From Stutzerimonas stutzeri (lineage in GTDB: Bacteria > Pseudomonadota > Gammaproteobacteria > Pseudomonadales > Pseudomonadaceae): 32,389 bases of DNA. Where the stretch lies: the NCBI RefSeq assembly GCF_024448895.1, contig NZ_JAMOIC010000031.1:1-32389 (forward strand), written 5' to 3'. The translations under genes and the position numbers were made by a program. The notes under the pieces were generated by a model. The model did not search any database. It worked only from the letters and a program-made list of their open reading frames with translations, and was not told where the DNA came from. Below, piece by piece: positions 17,441-25,844 of this stretch (its first letter is position 1; the number at the start of each line of letters is the position of its first letter).

Positions 17441-18622
17441 TCAAATGGCGACGCTGGGGATGCACTGCGGTTGGGGCAGGCCGATCTCCTGATCGCTGAG
17501 GTAACAACCGGGGTCTTCTCCCCAGAGGTTGCCCTCGGCCCAGGCGCGGGTGCGGGTGTTGCCGTTGCAGATCGACAGCCAGCGGCATTCGGCACAGCGT
17601 CCGGTCACTGCCCGCGGGTGCTGGCGCAACTCGGTTAGCAACGGCTCGGGCTTGTCCAGCCAGAGCTCGCGGAACGACTGTCGGCGAACGTTGCCGACGG
17701 TGTGCTGCCACCAGTAGGTGTCCGGGTGCACGTCGCCGATGTTGTCGATATTGGCGATACCGCCGCCGGACGCATTGCCGCCCCAGGCGCGCAGCATCCG
17801 CTCCAGGCGATCACGGTGCTCGGGCATCCTGTTCTCGACCCACTGCAGCAGCAGGACCGCGTCGGCATCGTTGTTACCGCTAACGAAATCGGTTTCGCGT
17901 CCGGTCTGTACGTCATCCCAGGCCTGATCGAACAGCTGGTGCATGGCGTCACGCGTCATCTGGTGATGAGCGTCGGCCTTGCGGCTGCGCTTGCCGCGCC
18001 CGCTGTAATTGAGGTGCGAGAGGTAGAACTTCTGTACGTCGTGCTCGCGCATCAGCGCCAGTAGCGCGGGGAGTTGGGGGTAGTTGTTCTGGGTCAGGGT
18101 GGTGCGCAGGCCAACACGGATGCCATGTTGGCGGCACAGGTCGATCGCGTGCATCGAAGCGGCGAAGCTGCCCTTGAGCTGGCGCCAGTCATCGTGAACG
18201 GCTTCCAGGCCGTCGATGCTGATGCCTACGTAGTCGTATCTGGCCGCAGCGATCTGCTCGATATTGCCGTCATTGATCAGGGTCCCGTTGGTCGAGAGTG
18301 CGACGAAGAAGCCTTTTTCCCGCGCGTACTCGGAGAGCAGGAAGATGTCATCGCGCAACAGCGGCTCGCCGCCCGACAGGATCAGGACGCGCACACCGGC
18401 GGCGTGCAGATCATCGATGACCTTGAGCGCTTCGCCAGTGTCCAGTTCGTCGCGAAAAACGCTGTCGGCAGAAGTCGCGTAGCAGTGCTTGCAGGTCAGG
18501 TTGCAGCGGCGCAGCAGGTTCCAGATCACTACCGGAGGCCGGCTGGCACCGGTGCTGCGCGCACCCAGCACCGGCATGGCTGGTCGGGCGAGGGCGCGCA
18601 GGTAATGGCTGATTCTCAACAT
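17441..18622 (-). CDS. nirJ: NirJ, radical SAM protein of heme d1 synthesis
   Basis: NirJ is a radical S-adenosylmethionine enzyme that removes two propionate side chains from didecarboxysiroheme to install the oxo groups of heme d1. The 393-residue product has the radical SAM cluster motif CNLTCKHC (Cys40, Cys44, Cys47) and GGEPLLR. A C-terminal SPASM-like cysteine region (GRCAECRWLSICNGN ... DPGCYL) probably binds a second 4Fe-4S cluster. The ATG at 18622 is chosen because GAGGAG precedes it and it aligns with NirJ N-termini. A longer frame extends upstream to 18820 but has no family match. An FNR-like box lies about 95 bp upstream. Confidence 0.95.
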   Translation of the reverse strand: MLRISHYLRALARPAMPVLGARSTGASRPPVVIWNLLRRCNLTCKHCYATSADSVFRDELDTGEALKVIDDLHAAGVRVLILSGGEPLLRDDIFLLSEYAREKGFFVALSTNGTLINDGNIEQIAAARYDYVGISIDGLEAVHDDWRQLKGSFAASMHAIDLCRQHGIRVGLRTTLTQNNYPQLPALLALMREHDVQKFYLSHLNYSGRGKRSRKADAHHQMTRDAMHQLFDQAWDDVQTGRETDFVSGNNDADAVLLLQWVENRMPEHRDRLERMLRAWGGNASGGGIANIDNIGDVHPDTYWWQHTVGNVRRQSFRELWLDKPEPLLTELRQHPRAVTGRCAECRWLSICNGNTRTRAWAEGNLWGEDPGCYLSDQEIGLPQPQCIPSVAI

Positions 18623-18709
18623 GAGCGTGTCTCCTCGGGAGCTAGCTCTTCTTACGCTGGGTAGCGTGATTCGTTGAGCGCAGCATCTCCGAGCAGCCCA
18701 GGTCGATCC

Positions 18710-18723
18710 TTGATTGGAAACAA
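18710..18723 (-). promoter_or_regulatory. FNR/DNR-like box upstream of nirJEN
   Basis: TTGAT-TGGA-AACAA matches the FNR/DNR palindrome at nine of ten half-site positions, centred at 18716.5. A start at about 18675 on the minus strand would put it at -41.5, with a weak GATGCT as -10 and a leader of about 53 nt to nirJ. The divergent small-membrane-protein genes start about 250 bp away on the other side. Confidence 0.65.
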
Positions 18724-18814
18724 TAAAAACCGTGTTACGGATAGGGGCATCCTGCCTCTGCAGCCGTCTCCGACGCGCGGCAGCCAGGGTGGGGCGCAGG
18801 CCGCATATCGCACC

Positions 18815-18832
18815 TGACATTTGTCACAAATG
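18815..18832 (+). promoter_or_regulatory. Interleaved palindromes, candidate operator
   Basis: Two perfect inverted repeats overlap here: TGACA-TT-TGTCA at 18815-18826 and CATTTGT-C-ACAAATG at 18818-18832. They lie in the divergent region between nirJ and the small membrane-protein genes, about 75 bp upstream of a TATAAA hexamer at 18899-18904. They do not match the FNR/DNR consensus used elsewhere in the window. The binding protein is unknown. Confidence 0.5.
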
Positions 18833-18898
18833 AAGGGGCTGAGAGGGTCTGATGATGGACGGAAGGCTATCTGTCTCGATAGTGTCGCGAACAGCCTG

Positions 18899-18904
18899 TA
18901 TAAA
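18899..18904 (+). promoter_or_regulatory. Possible -10 element of the small membrane-protein genes
   Basis: TATAAA, preceded directly by TG, lies about 64 bases upstream of the ATG at 18968. No good -35 hexamer is seen 17 bases upstream, which would suit an activator-dependent promoter. This call rests on the hexamer alone. Confidence 0.35.
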
Positions 18905-18967
18905 GGCGGCCTGGCGGGCGAAAGGTCCGCGCTCACAAATGCCCCGTACGTTCAAAAGGACTTGAGC

Positions 18968-19216
18968 ATGGAAGGTTCCGAAGCGGTAAAAGTGGATATC
19001 GATTATTCGCAGATACCCTTTTACCGGCGTCGCTGGTTCATCTTCGTTTCGCTGCTGTGCTTCATGCCGGCGGCCCTGATCATCGCCCTGACCGGCGATG
19101 TGTATCTGAAGAGCCGAGGTCGGGTCTACCGGCTGCCTAACTCGCGCTTCAACCATCTGCTTCTGTTCGTCTGCGTGCTGATCGTGATCGGTATGGTGCG
19201 GGCGGCGAATGTCTGA
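18968..19216 (+). CDS. Small two-helix membrane protein, unknown function
   Basis: The family is not recognised. The 82-residue product starts MEGSEAVKVDIDYSQIPFYRRRWF. It has two hydrophobic segments (FIFVSLLCFMPAALIIALTG, about 25-44, and LLLFVCVLIVIGMV, about 65-78) separated by a basic loop, KSRGRVYRLPNSRFNH. The ATG at 18968 follows AAGGA at 18956-18960. The frame is open further upstream to 18821, but that part has no membrane or domain features. Its last bases overlap the longest RDD-gene start, suggesting coupling. It lies between nirJ and nirH in the heme d1 region, so a link to denitrification is inferred from location only. Confidence 0.7.
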   Translation: MEGSEAVKVDIDYSQIPFYRRRWFIFVSLLCFMPAALIIALTGDVYLKSRGRVYRLPNSRFNHLLLFVCVLIVIGMVRAANV

Positions 19217-19715
19217 GGCGTCCAGCCCGCCAGCTGCTTTTCCACCGAATCTCAAGGATGAAACGGTTATGAATGAACTCGGCACTGCTTACGTTGGCTT
19301 CTGGGCGCGCTTCGGTGCAGCCATCATCGATACGCTGTTGACCGCTCTGGTCACTTATCCCGCATTGGTAGCCGTCTACGGCTGGGGTTATTTCGACGGG
19401 GACAACGCCAGCCTCATCGCCGGGCCGGTCGATCTGCTGATTTCCTGGATATTCCCGGTCGTGGTGGTGGTCGCATTCTGGATCTACAAACAGGCGACAC
19501 CGGGCAAGATGGTGATTGCCGCCAAGATCGTCGATGCGCAAACGGGCGGTGTCGCCTCCAATGCTCAGCTCATCGGGCGGTATTTCGCTTACCTGATCGC
19601 CGGCCTGCCGCTGGGCCTCGGCTTCATCTGGATCGCCTTCGACAAACGCAAGCAGGGCTGGCACGACAAGCTGGCTGGCACGCTGGTCGTGCGTACCGGC
19701 AACCGCTCCGACTGA
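19209..19715 (+). CDS. RDD family membrane protein
   Basis: RDD-domain proteins are small membrane proteins named for conserved Arg and Asp residues. Their function is mostly unknown, though some act in ion transport or membrane homeostasis. The 168-residue product has ARFGAAIIDTLL (the Arg-Asp pair of the first helix), then LLISWIFPVVVVVAFWIYK, TPGKMVIAAKIVD and DKRKQGWHDKLAGTLVV, the characteristic RDD C-terminal motif. About three to four helices are seen. An alternative ATG at 19269 follows AAGGA and would remove a proline-rich 20-residue N-terminus. The longer form overlaps the previous gene by 8 bp. It is the middle gene of a three-gene membrane module. Confidence 0.85.
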   Translation: MSEASSPPAAFPPNLKDETVMNELGTAYVGFWARFGAAIIDTLLTALVTYPALVAVYGWGYFDGDNASLIAGPVDLLISWIFPVVVVVAFWIYKQATPGKMVIAAKIVDAQTGGVASNAQLIGRYFAYLIAGLPLGLGFIWIAFDKRKQGWHDKLAGTLVVRTGNRSD

Positions 19716-19718
19716 CCG

Positions 19719-19949
19719 ATGAGCATCGGAGAGTTCGCAGGTATCTACTTGCTGAACAGCCTGTTCTGGAAATGGATCATTAGCTGGGGTGGCGCCCAGT
19801 GGCTCGAAGGCTGGAAAAGTATGCTGTTTCTCGACTGGTTCGCCTGGCCCTGGAACGCCGAACAGATACGGCTCTACGCCGTGGTGATATGGGTCTTCAC
19901 GACGATCTTCTTCCTGTTGGGCCTGTTCAAGCCCGAGTGGCGGTTTTGA
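19719..19949 (+). CDS. Small tryptophan-rich membrane protein, unknown function
   Basis: The family is not recognised. The 76-residue product is unusually rich in Trp and Phe (FWKWIISWGGAQWLEGWK, LDWFAWPW). It ends in one clear membrane helix, LYAVVIWVFTTIFFLLGLF, followed by KPEWRF. The N-terminal part may lie along the membrane surface. The ATG at 19719 is only 3 bases after the RDD stop, which suggests one transcript. The stop is 9 bases from the converging nirH stop. There is no visible terminator between them, so read-through antisense to nirH is possible. Confidence 0.7.
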   Translation: MSIGEFAGIYLLNSLFWKWIISWGGAQWLEGWKSMLFLDWFAWPWNAEQIRLYAVVIWVFTTIFFLLGLFKPEWRF

Positions 19950-19958
19950 GCAACACCT

Positions 19959-20498
19959 CTAACCCCGCCGCCCCACACGCAGGCCGGTCTTTTTCAGGAT
20001 TCGGCTGCTGACCAGCATTTCTTCGGCTCGGCAGGCGCTGCCGAGTAATCGGCGGATCTGCGCACGATAAGCCTCGATTTCCTCGGCGCTGCGACCATGC
20101 ACCATGGCGAACAGGTTGTAGTACCAGCCTTCGCGGCGTGGCCGCCGATAGCAATGGCTGACGAAAGGTTGCGAGCCGATCAGCGGGCCGAGCCGGGCAA
20201 TTTCCGCGTCATCAACATCCCAGACTGTCATGCCGTTGTGGCGGTAACCCAGGCGATAGTGATTGGGGACCGCTGCGATGCGCCGGATCGCTCCTTCGGC
20301 CTGCAATTCCTGCAGCAGTTCGAGCGTGGCATCGACGCTGATGTCCAGCCGTTCGGCCAGCCAGGCCCAGGGATCGTCCACCAGCGGCAAGCCCGCCTCG
20401 GTGAGCGCGACCAGGCGGCGCGTCAGCTCTGCTGAGGTTGATTGGCCAGAAGGATCAGGGGATACAACGGGTTCAGACAGGGAAGTGCAGCCCGACAT
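19959..20498 (-). CDS. nirH: NirH, siroheme decarboxylase subunit
   Basis: NirH is one of four Lrp/AsnC-like proteins (NirD, L, G, H) that decarboxylate siroheme to 12,18-didecarboxysiroheme in heme d1 synthesis. The 179-residue product has an N-terminal winged-helix-like region (LPLVDDPWAWLAERLDIS ... LQAEGAIRRIAAV). The C-terminal half contains SHCYRRPRREGWYYNLFAMVHGR, closely like the matching segment of NirL. The ATG at 20498 follows AAGGAGGAG and lies inside nirG (26-bp overlap). A longer in-frame extension to 20597 has no such site. It is the last gene of the nir operon. Confidence 0.94.
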   Translation of the reverse strand: MSGCTSLSEPVVSPDPSGQSTSAELTRRLVALTEAGLPLVDDPWAWLAERLDISVDATLELLQELQAEGAIRRIAAVPNHYRLGYRHNGMTVWDVDDAEIARLGPLIGSQPFVSHCYRRPRREGWYYNLFAMVHGRSAEEIEAYRAQIRRLLGSACRAEEMLVSSRILKKTGLRVGRRG

Positions 20499-20916
20499 GG
20501 TAGGTCTCCTCCTTGGGCAGGTTGAGCACCGGCAGGCCGGTTTGTGTTTCGATCTGGGCGATGGTGTCGGCGATGCCCTGTGGTGTCGCGCAGCCAAGAA
20601 CGAACCACATGTTCCAGGCGTGCTCGCGGCGGTAGTTGTGAGCCACCTCGGGCATCACGTCCAACTGGGCAGCGACCGCATCGAAGCGTTCTTCAGGTAC
20701 CGATAAAGCCGCCAGGGTAAAGGCGCCGCCGAGGCGCTCGATGTCGAACATCGGGCCGAAGCGGGTCAGCGTGCCGTCGTCCAGCAGCGCCTGGACGCGC
20801 GTTCGCAACCGCTCGGGATCGGCGCCCAGCTCGTCGGCCAGTGCGCGCCACGGATGCCGAACCAGCGGCAATCCGTGCTGCAGGCGGTTGATCAGCTTAC
20901 GGTCGAAGTCATCCAT
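20473..20916 (-). CDS. nirG: NirG, siroheme decarboxylase subunit
   Basis: This subunit of the NirDLGH siroheme decarboxylase has 147 residues. It begins [23 protein letters not shown], giving the AsnC-like HTH start. The substrate-region motif [16 protein letters not shown] closely matches NirD ([15 protein letters not shown]), so D and G form one pair of relatives and L and H the other. The start at 20916 is set by this alignment. A longer frame to 21006 reads through the 3' end of nirL and has no family similarity. It overlaps nirL by 8 bp and nirH by 26 bp. Confidence 0.94.
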   Translation of the reverse strand: MDDFDRKLINRLQHGLPLVRHPWRALADELGADPERLRTRVQALLDDGTLTRFGPMFDIERLGGAFTLAALSVPEERFDAVAAQLDVMPEVAHNYRREHAWNMWFVLGCATPQGIADTIAQIETQTGLPVLNLPKEETYHVGLHFPV

Positions 20917-21424
20917 GGCCACGCTCCAGAGTAGCGGGAGGTGCGAAACGACCACCACACTGTTTGAAGGCGCGGGTACTGAACAGCAGCTGGTGCGGCA
21001 CGTCACTCAGGCCGTGTGCGGCCAGTAACGCGTCGATCAGCTCGCAGACCTGCTGCCGTTCGCGGCCGTGAACCATGCAGAACAGGTTGTAGGGCCAGTC
21101 TGGCAGCCGGCGCGGACGCTGGTAGCAGAGGTTGACGCCAGTGGCCTCGCCGAGCTTGCGACCCACCTCGTCGACCTGCTCGTCGGGGATATCCATGACC
21201 AGCATGGCGTTGGCGCGAAAGCCCATGGCGCGGTGTTTGATCACCAGGCCGACGCGTCGGAAAAGCCCACTTTCGCTCCACAGGCGAACCTGCTCCAGCA
21301 CGGCCGTCTCGCTGGCACCGAGCCGTTCAGCCAATACCTGATAGGGGCGTGCGGCAAGCGGCAAACCTGCTTCGAGCAAGCGCCGTAGCTGCATGGCTTG
21401 CAGATCGTCGAGCACGCTGTTCAT
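20909..21424 (-). CDS. nirL: NirL, siroheme decarboxylase subunit
   Basis: This subunit of the NirDLGH siroheme decarboxylase has 171 residues, starting [23 protein letters not shown]. An AsnC-like winged helix lies at about 15-60, and the motif [23 protein letters not shown] at about 98-120 resembles NirH. The C-terminal region holds further conserved residues ([14 protein letters not shown]). Its ATG overlaps the nirD stop as ATGA, and its end overlaps nirG by 8 bp, so it is translationally coupled on both sides. Confidence 0.94.
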   Translation of the reverse strand: MNSVLDDLQAMQLRRLLEAGLPLAARPYQVLAERLGASETAVLEQVRLWSESGLFRRVGLVIKHRAMGFRANAMLVMDIPDEQVDEVGRKLGEATGVNLCYQRPRRLPDWPYNLFCMVHGRERQQVCELIDALLAAHGLSDVPHQLLFSTRAFKQCGGRFAPPATLERGHG

Positions 21425-21879
21425 GGGGCCTCTCCAATGGGAAAGCCGAGGTCGATGCGGTAGGCGGCCTGCATCGGCAGGTCGAGCGGTTCCAGTCCGG
21501 TTTCGGCGCTGATCTGCGCGAGGATGGCGTCAATGTGGGCGCGCGACGGGCCGGTGACCACGAACCACAGGTTGTAGCGATGCTCGCGCAGGTAGTTGTG
21601 GTTGACCTCGGGGTAACTGTTGATGTGCGCAGCCACCTGTTCCAGTCGCGCTTCGGGCACCGCGAGGGCGACCAGGGTGCTGGCGCCGGCGCGGCTGTGC
21701 TCGAAGACCGGGCCGATGCGCGACAGGCCGCCGCCGTGCTCCAGGCGTTCGAGACAGGCAAGTACATCGGTTTCACTGCAATCCAGTGCCTCGGCCATCG
21801 CCCGGTAGGGCTCAGCGCAAAGCGGCATGCCGTGCTGAAAACGATCGATCAGGCGACGGCTAAGGGTGTCGATTTGCAT
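21421..21879 (-). CDS. nirD: NirD, siroheme decarboxylase subunit
   Basis: This subunit of the NirDLGH siroheme decarboxylase is cytoplasmic and Lrp/AsnC-like. The 152-residue product begins [20 protein letters not shown] and includes an HTH region to about residue 55. The motif [15 protein letters not shown] is paralogous to NirG. The ATG at 21879 is preferred over an in-frame ATG 18 bases upstream because it aligns with NirG and lies 1 base from the nirF stop. The stop overlaps the nirL start by 4 bp. Confidence 0.93.
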   Translation of the reverse strand: MQIDTLSRRLIDRFQHGMPLCAEPYRAMAEALDCSETDVLACLERLEHGGGLSRIGPVFEHSRAGASTLVALAVPEARLEQVAAHINSYPEVNHNYLREHRYNLWFVVTGPSRAHIDAILAQISAETGLEPLDLPMQAAYRIDLGFPIGEAP

Positions 21880-21880
21880 G

Positions 21881-23056
21881 TCACAACCCCGTCTCATGTG
21901 CGCGGCTGCTGAAGAAGATGCCGCTCGGGCTATCGGCCGGCAGGCGCTTGAGCAACTTCAGCTGGTACGGATCCCAGACCTGGATTTCGTTGCCGTCACG
22001 CACCGACAGCCAGAGTTGGTCCCCGCGCGCGGTGAATTCCATATGCAGCACGGCCGGGCCGGGTTCGAGGGTGGCGATGATTTCGTGGGTTTCGGTGTCG
22101 ATCACCTGCACCTGATGATTGTCCGGGTGAGCGAAGTTGACCCAGATCTGCCGCGCATCCGGGCGCGCCATGACGAAGATCGGCTGACCGGCGACGTCGA
22201 TGGCATCGGTCTGTTTCCAGCTATGCGAATCCATCACCAGCACGCGGTGCTGGCCGACTGCCGGAACAAAGGTCTGATTGCCGGCAACGGTCCAGCCTTC
22301 GAGATGAGGCATCTTGTACACCGGCAGCTTCTGCTCGCCGCGGCCGTAACCGTCGAGGATGCGCTCGACACCGCGGCGGGTATGCCAGAGGTCGATCTTG
22401 GCCATGCCGTCTTCACCGAACAGGCCGGCCACGTAGTAACGGCCGTCGGGCGTCAGCAGCGCGTCGTAGGGTTGTTTGCCGACATTCTCGAAGCGGGTGA
22501 TCTTCGGCGTATTGCCCTGGCTGAAGTCCAACAGCCAGGTCTCGTCCGTGTCGAACAGGCTATAGATGAAACGACGCCCCGGCGCATCGATGACGCCGAC
22601 TACCCGTGAATTGCGGCTGCCGTCGGCCAGGGGTGTGGCGGGGATATCGGCAACCAGCTCGAGCGTCTGCGAATCGAACACCTTGACGCCGCCGGGCTCG
22701 TAGTTGCCGACGGCAATCAGGGTGCCGTCCTGGCTGATCGCGCCGCCGATGCTGTTGCCGCCCTGAATCACCCGTTTATCGATACGTTGCTCGAGCAGAT
22801 CGACCTTGGTCAGCCCGCCATCGCGGCCGAACACATAGGCGTAACGCTGATCGCGGGAAAAGACCACGGACGCGTGGGACAGGTCGCCCAGCCCTTCGAC
22901 CCGCGCCAATCTTGTCTGGTGGCTGGTTTCGACGATTTGCACACTACCCGTGGCGCGCTCCACCACGACCCCAAGATCCCCGGTGCCTCGCAAGGGCTGT
23001 TGCGCGCAGCCAACCAGCAAGCTGGCCGCGGCCAGCAGCAATACAGGACGAATCAT
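21881..23056 (-). CDS. nirF: NirF, periplasmic heme d1 biosynthesis lipoprotein
   Basis: NirF acts late in heme d1 synthesis in the periplasm; it binds d1-type heme and can interact with NirS and NirN. The 391-residue product has a lipoprotein signal with lipobox LVGC (Cys17). A d1-type propeller with the NirS/NirN fold follows, but without a cytochrome c domain: there is no CxxCH. The repeats include FSRDQRYAYVFGRDGGLTKVD and TPDGRYYVAGLFGEDGMAKID. Its ATG overlaps the nirC stop as ATGA, and the nirD start is one base beyond its stop. Confidence 0.95.
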   Translation of the reverse strand: MIRPVLLLAAASLLVGCAQQPLRGTGDLGVVVERATGSVQIVETSHQTRLARVEGLGDLSHASVVFSRDQRYAYVFGRDGGLTKVDLLEQRIDKRVIQGGNSIGGAISQDGTLIAVGNYEPGGVKVFDSQTLELVADIPATPLADGSRNSRVVGVIDAPGRRFIYSLFDTDETWLLDFSQGNTPKITRFENVGKQPYDALLTPDGRYYVAGLFGEDGMAKIDLWHTRRGVERILDGYGRGEQKLPVYKMPHLEGWTVAGNQTFVPAVGQHRVLVMDSHSWKQTDAIDVAGQPIFVMARPDARQIWVNFAHPDNHQVQVIDTETHEIIATLEPGPAVLHMEFTARGDQLWLSVRDGNEIQVWDPYQLKLLKRLPADSPSGIFFSSRAHETGL

Positions 23057-23394
23057 GGCTTTGGATATCCTTCGAGGAGTAGGTCGACCAGCCAGGCGAT
23101 GTCGTGCTCATCGAGCAGGGCATTCCAGCCAGGCATGGCGGTACCGGGTCGGCCGTGGGTCACGGTTGCGATCAGGCTGTCACGGGGTTTGCCGGCGATG
23201 GCATCGAGCGTAAGTGCCGGGCCGAGGCCGCCGGTCATGCGCAGGCCGTGGCAGGAGCCGCAGTCCTGAACCAGCAGATGTTCGAGCTGAGCCTGGCGTT
23301 CGGCGCTGGGCGCCTGAGCCTGGGCAGCGGAAAGGGGAAGGAGGGACACCAGGCTGAGCCCCAAGCTTAAAACTGCATGTCGGGACCGGATCAT
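23053..23394 (-). CDS. nirC: NirC, c-type cytochrome (c55X)
   Basis: NirC is a small periplasmic monoheme cytochrome c that can donate electrons to NirS and is linked to d1 maturation. The 113-residue precursor has a signal peptide ending near AQAQA (about residue 28), heme site CGSCH (Cys45, Cys48, His49) and a likely Met87 ligand in GTAMPGW. The start at 23394 follows GAGGAGG. The gene lies 17 bp after nirM and overlaps nirF by 4 bp. Confidence 0.94.
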   Translation of the reverse strand: MIRSRHAVLSLGLSLVSLLPLSAAQAQAPSAERQAQLEHLLVQDCGSCHGLRMTGGLGPALTLDAIAGKPRDSLIATVTHGRPGTAMPGWNALLDEHDIAWLVDLLLEGYPKP

Positions 23395-23411
23395 GGTGTC
23401 CTCCTCAGGTA

Positions 23412-23726
23412 TTACTTGAGACTAAGAACCCACTCGGCGAGGGTCTTGGCTTCTTCTTCGGTTACCGGGTTTGGCGGCATCGGGATGGGGCCCCAAATGC
23501 CCTGTACGCCGTTCTTGATGTGACCGGCGAGCAGGTCGGCGGCGCCTTCCTGACCGGCGTACTTGGCAGCGACTTCCTTCAGTGCCGGGCCGACCAGCTT
23601 GGCGTCGACGCTGTGGCAGGCAGCACAGGGCTTGCTCTTGAACAGCGCTTCACCGTCCTGAGCCATTGCAGGCTGCAGAATCAGTGCGCCGCCGAGGGCG
23701 AGCAGTGGGATGAGTACTTTCTTCAT
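23412..23726 (-). CDS. nirM: NirM, cytochrome c551
   Basis: NirM is the periplasmic electron donor to cytochrome cd1 nitrite reductase. The 104-residue precursor has a signal peptide ending in QPAMAQ (about residue 23). The mature chain [15 protein letters not shown] has heme cysteines Cys34 and Cys37 with His38, and the axial ligand Met83 in PIPMPPNPV. This is the classical pseudomonad c551 pattern. The start follows GAGGAAG. A terminator-like hairpin separates it from nirS, so its level may be set independently. Confidence 0.97.
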   Translation of the reverse strand: MKKVLIPLLALGGALILQPAMAQDGEALFKSKPCAACHSVDAKLVGPALKEVAAKYAGQEGAADLLAGHIKNGVQGIWGPIPMPPNPVTEEEAKTLAEWVLSLK

Positions 23727-23749
23727 GAGTTACTTCCTCAAGGCTAAAA

Positions 23750-23769
23750 GGGGGATCTTGGCGTCCCCC
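23750..23769 (-). terminator. Terminator or attenuator between nirS and nirM
   Basis: On the minus strand GGGGGA (23769-23764) pairs with TCCCCC (23755-23750) around an 8-nt loop, followed at once by TTTT. It begins about 10 bases after the nirS stop and lies 23 bases before the nirM start. This is a short GC-only hairpin with a modest T-run. It could end part of the nirS transcripts and let the rest read into nirMCFDLGH. Confidence 0.65.
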
Positions 23770-23779
23770 CGGTTTTTAC

Positions 23780-25525
<1,746 letters not shown>

Positions 25526-25573
25526 CTAATGACGGCGATGTGGCAGTTCCCGGGTTTGCTGTCTGCGGCTTGC

Positions 25574-25579
25574 ATCCTA
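25574..25579 (-). promoter_or_regulatory. Likely -10 element of the nirS promoter
   Basis: TAGGAT on the minus strand would give a start near 25567. That puts the FNR-type box at 25602-25615 exactly at -41.5 and leaves a leader of about 78 nt before the nirS ATG at 25489. The agreement of spacing supports the assignment. Confidence 0.6.
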
Positions 25580-25601
25580 GAGAGGGCTCTTGCGAAAGCG
25601 C

Positions 25602-25615
25602 TTGATGGCAATCAA
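25602..25615 (-). promoter_or_regulatory. FNR/DNR-type box of the nirS promoter
   Basis: TTGAT-GGCA-ATCAA is a perfect 5+4+5 FNR/DNR palindrome centred at 25608.5, with a matching -10 hexamer at the right distance on the minus strand. It is the expected target of a DNR/ANR-type regulator for low-oxygen, NO-dependent expression of nirS. Confidence 0.87.
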
Positions 25616-25743
25616 GAGTCGATCCGTGATGCCCCAGGCGTGACGCCTTGTCGCGGGGGCGGTTGAATCAGGCGGGAAACGGCGAAGAAATGCGCGCCAG
25701 AAGGGGTTGTCGCGTGCAGGCATCGACTGATTTCGAGTCGGGC

Positions 25744-25757
25744 TTGACCGTAATCAA
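25744..25757 (+). promoter_or_regulatory. FNR/DNR-type box upstream of nirQ
   Basis: TTGAC-CGTA-ATCAA matches the FNR/DNR palindrome at nine of ten half-site positions, centred at 25750.5 and about 95 bp before the nirQ ATG. It lies 142 bp from the nirS box, so the two divergent promoters appear to have separate sites. A clear -10 hexamer at the standard spacing is not seen. A poorer half-match (TTGGC-GTTA-GTCAA) lies at 25803-25816. Confidence 0.7.
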
Positions 25758-25844
25758 GCTTCGCTGGCGGACGGCTTGAGGGGCGGCGGGGCGGCGATTA
25801 GTTTGGCGTTAGTCAAATCCAACCGCTGCAGTGAGGTATTGCCA

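Noticed and set aside
18623-18820. N-terminal extension of nirJ
   Set aside because: The extension covers the promoter region and the FNR-like box and shows no NirJ similarity. The ATG at 18622 has a good ribosome site.
25803-25816. Second FNR-like box before nirQ (TTGGC-GTTA-GTCAA)
   Set aside because: It lacks the central TGAT/ATCA core and, at -41.5 spacing, would put the start site inside the nirQ coding region. It is not called as a separate site.
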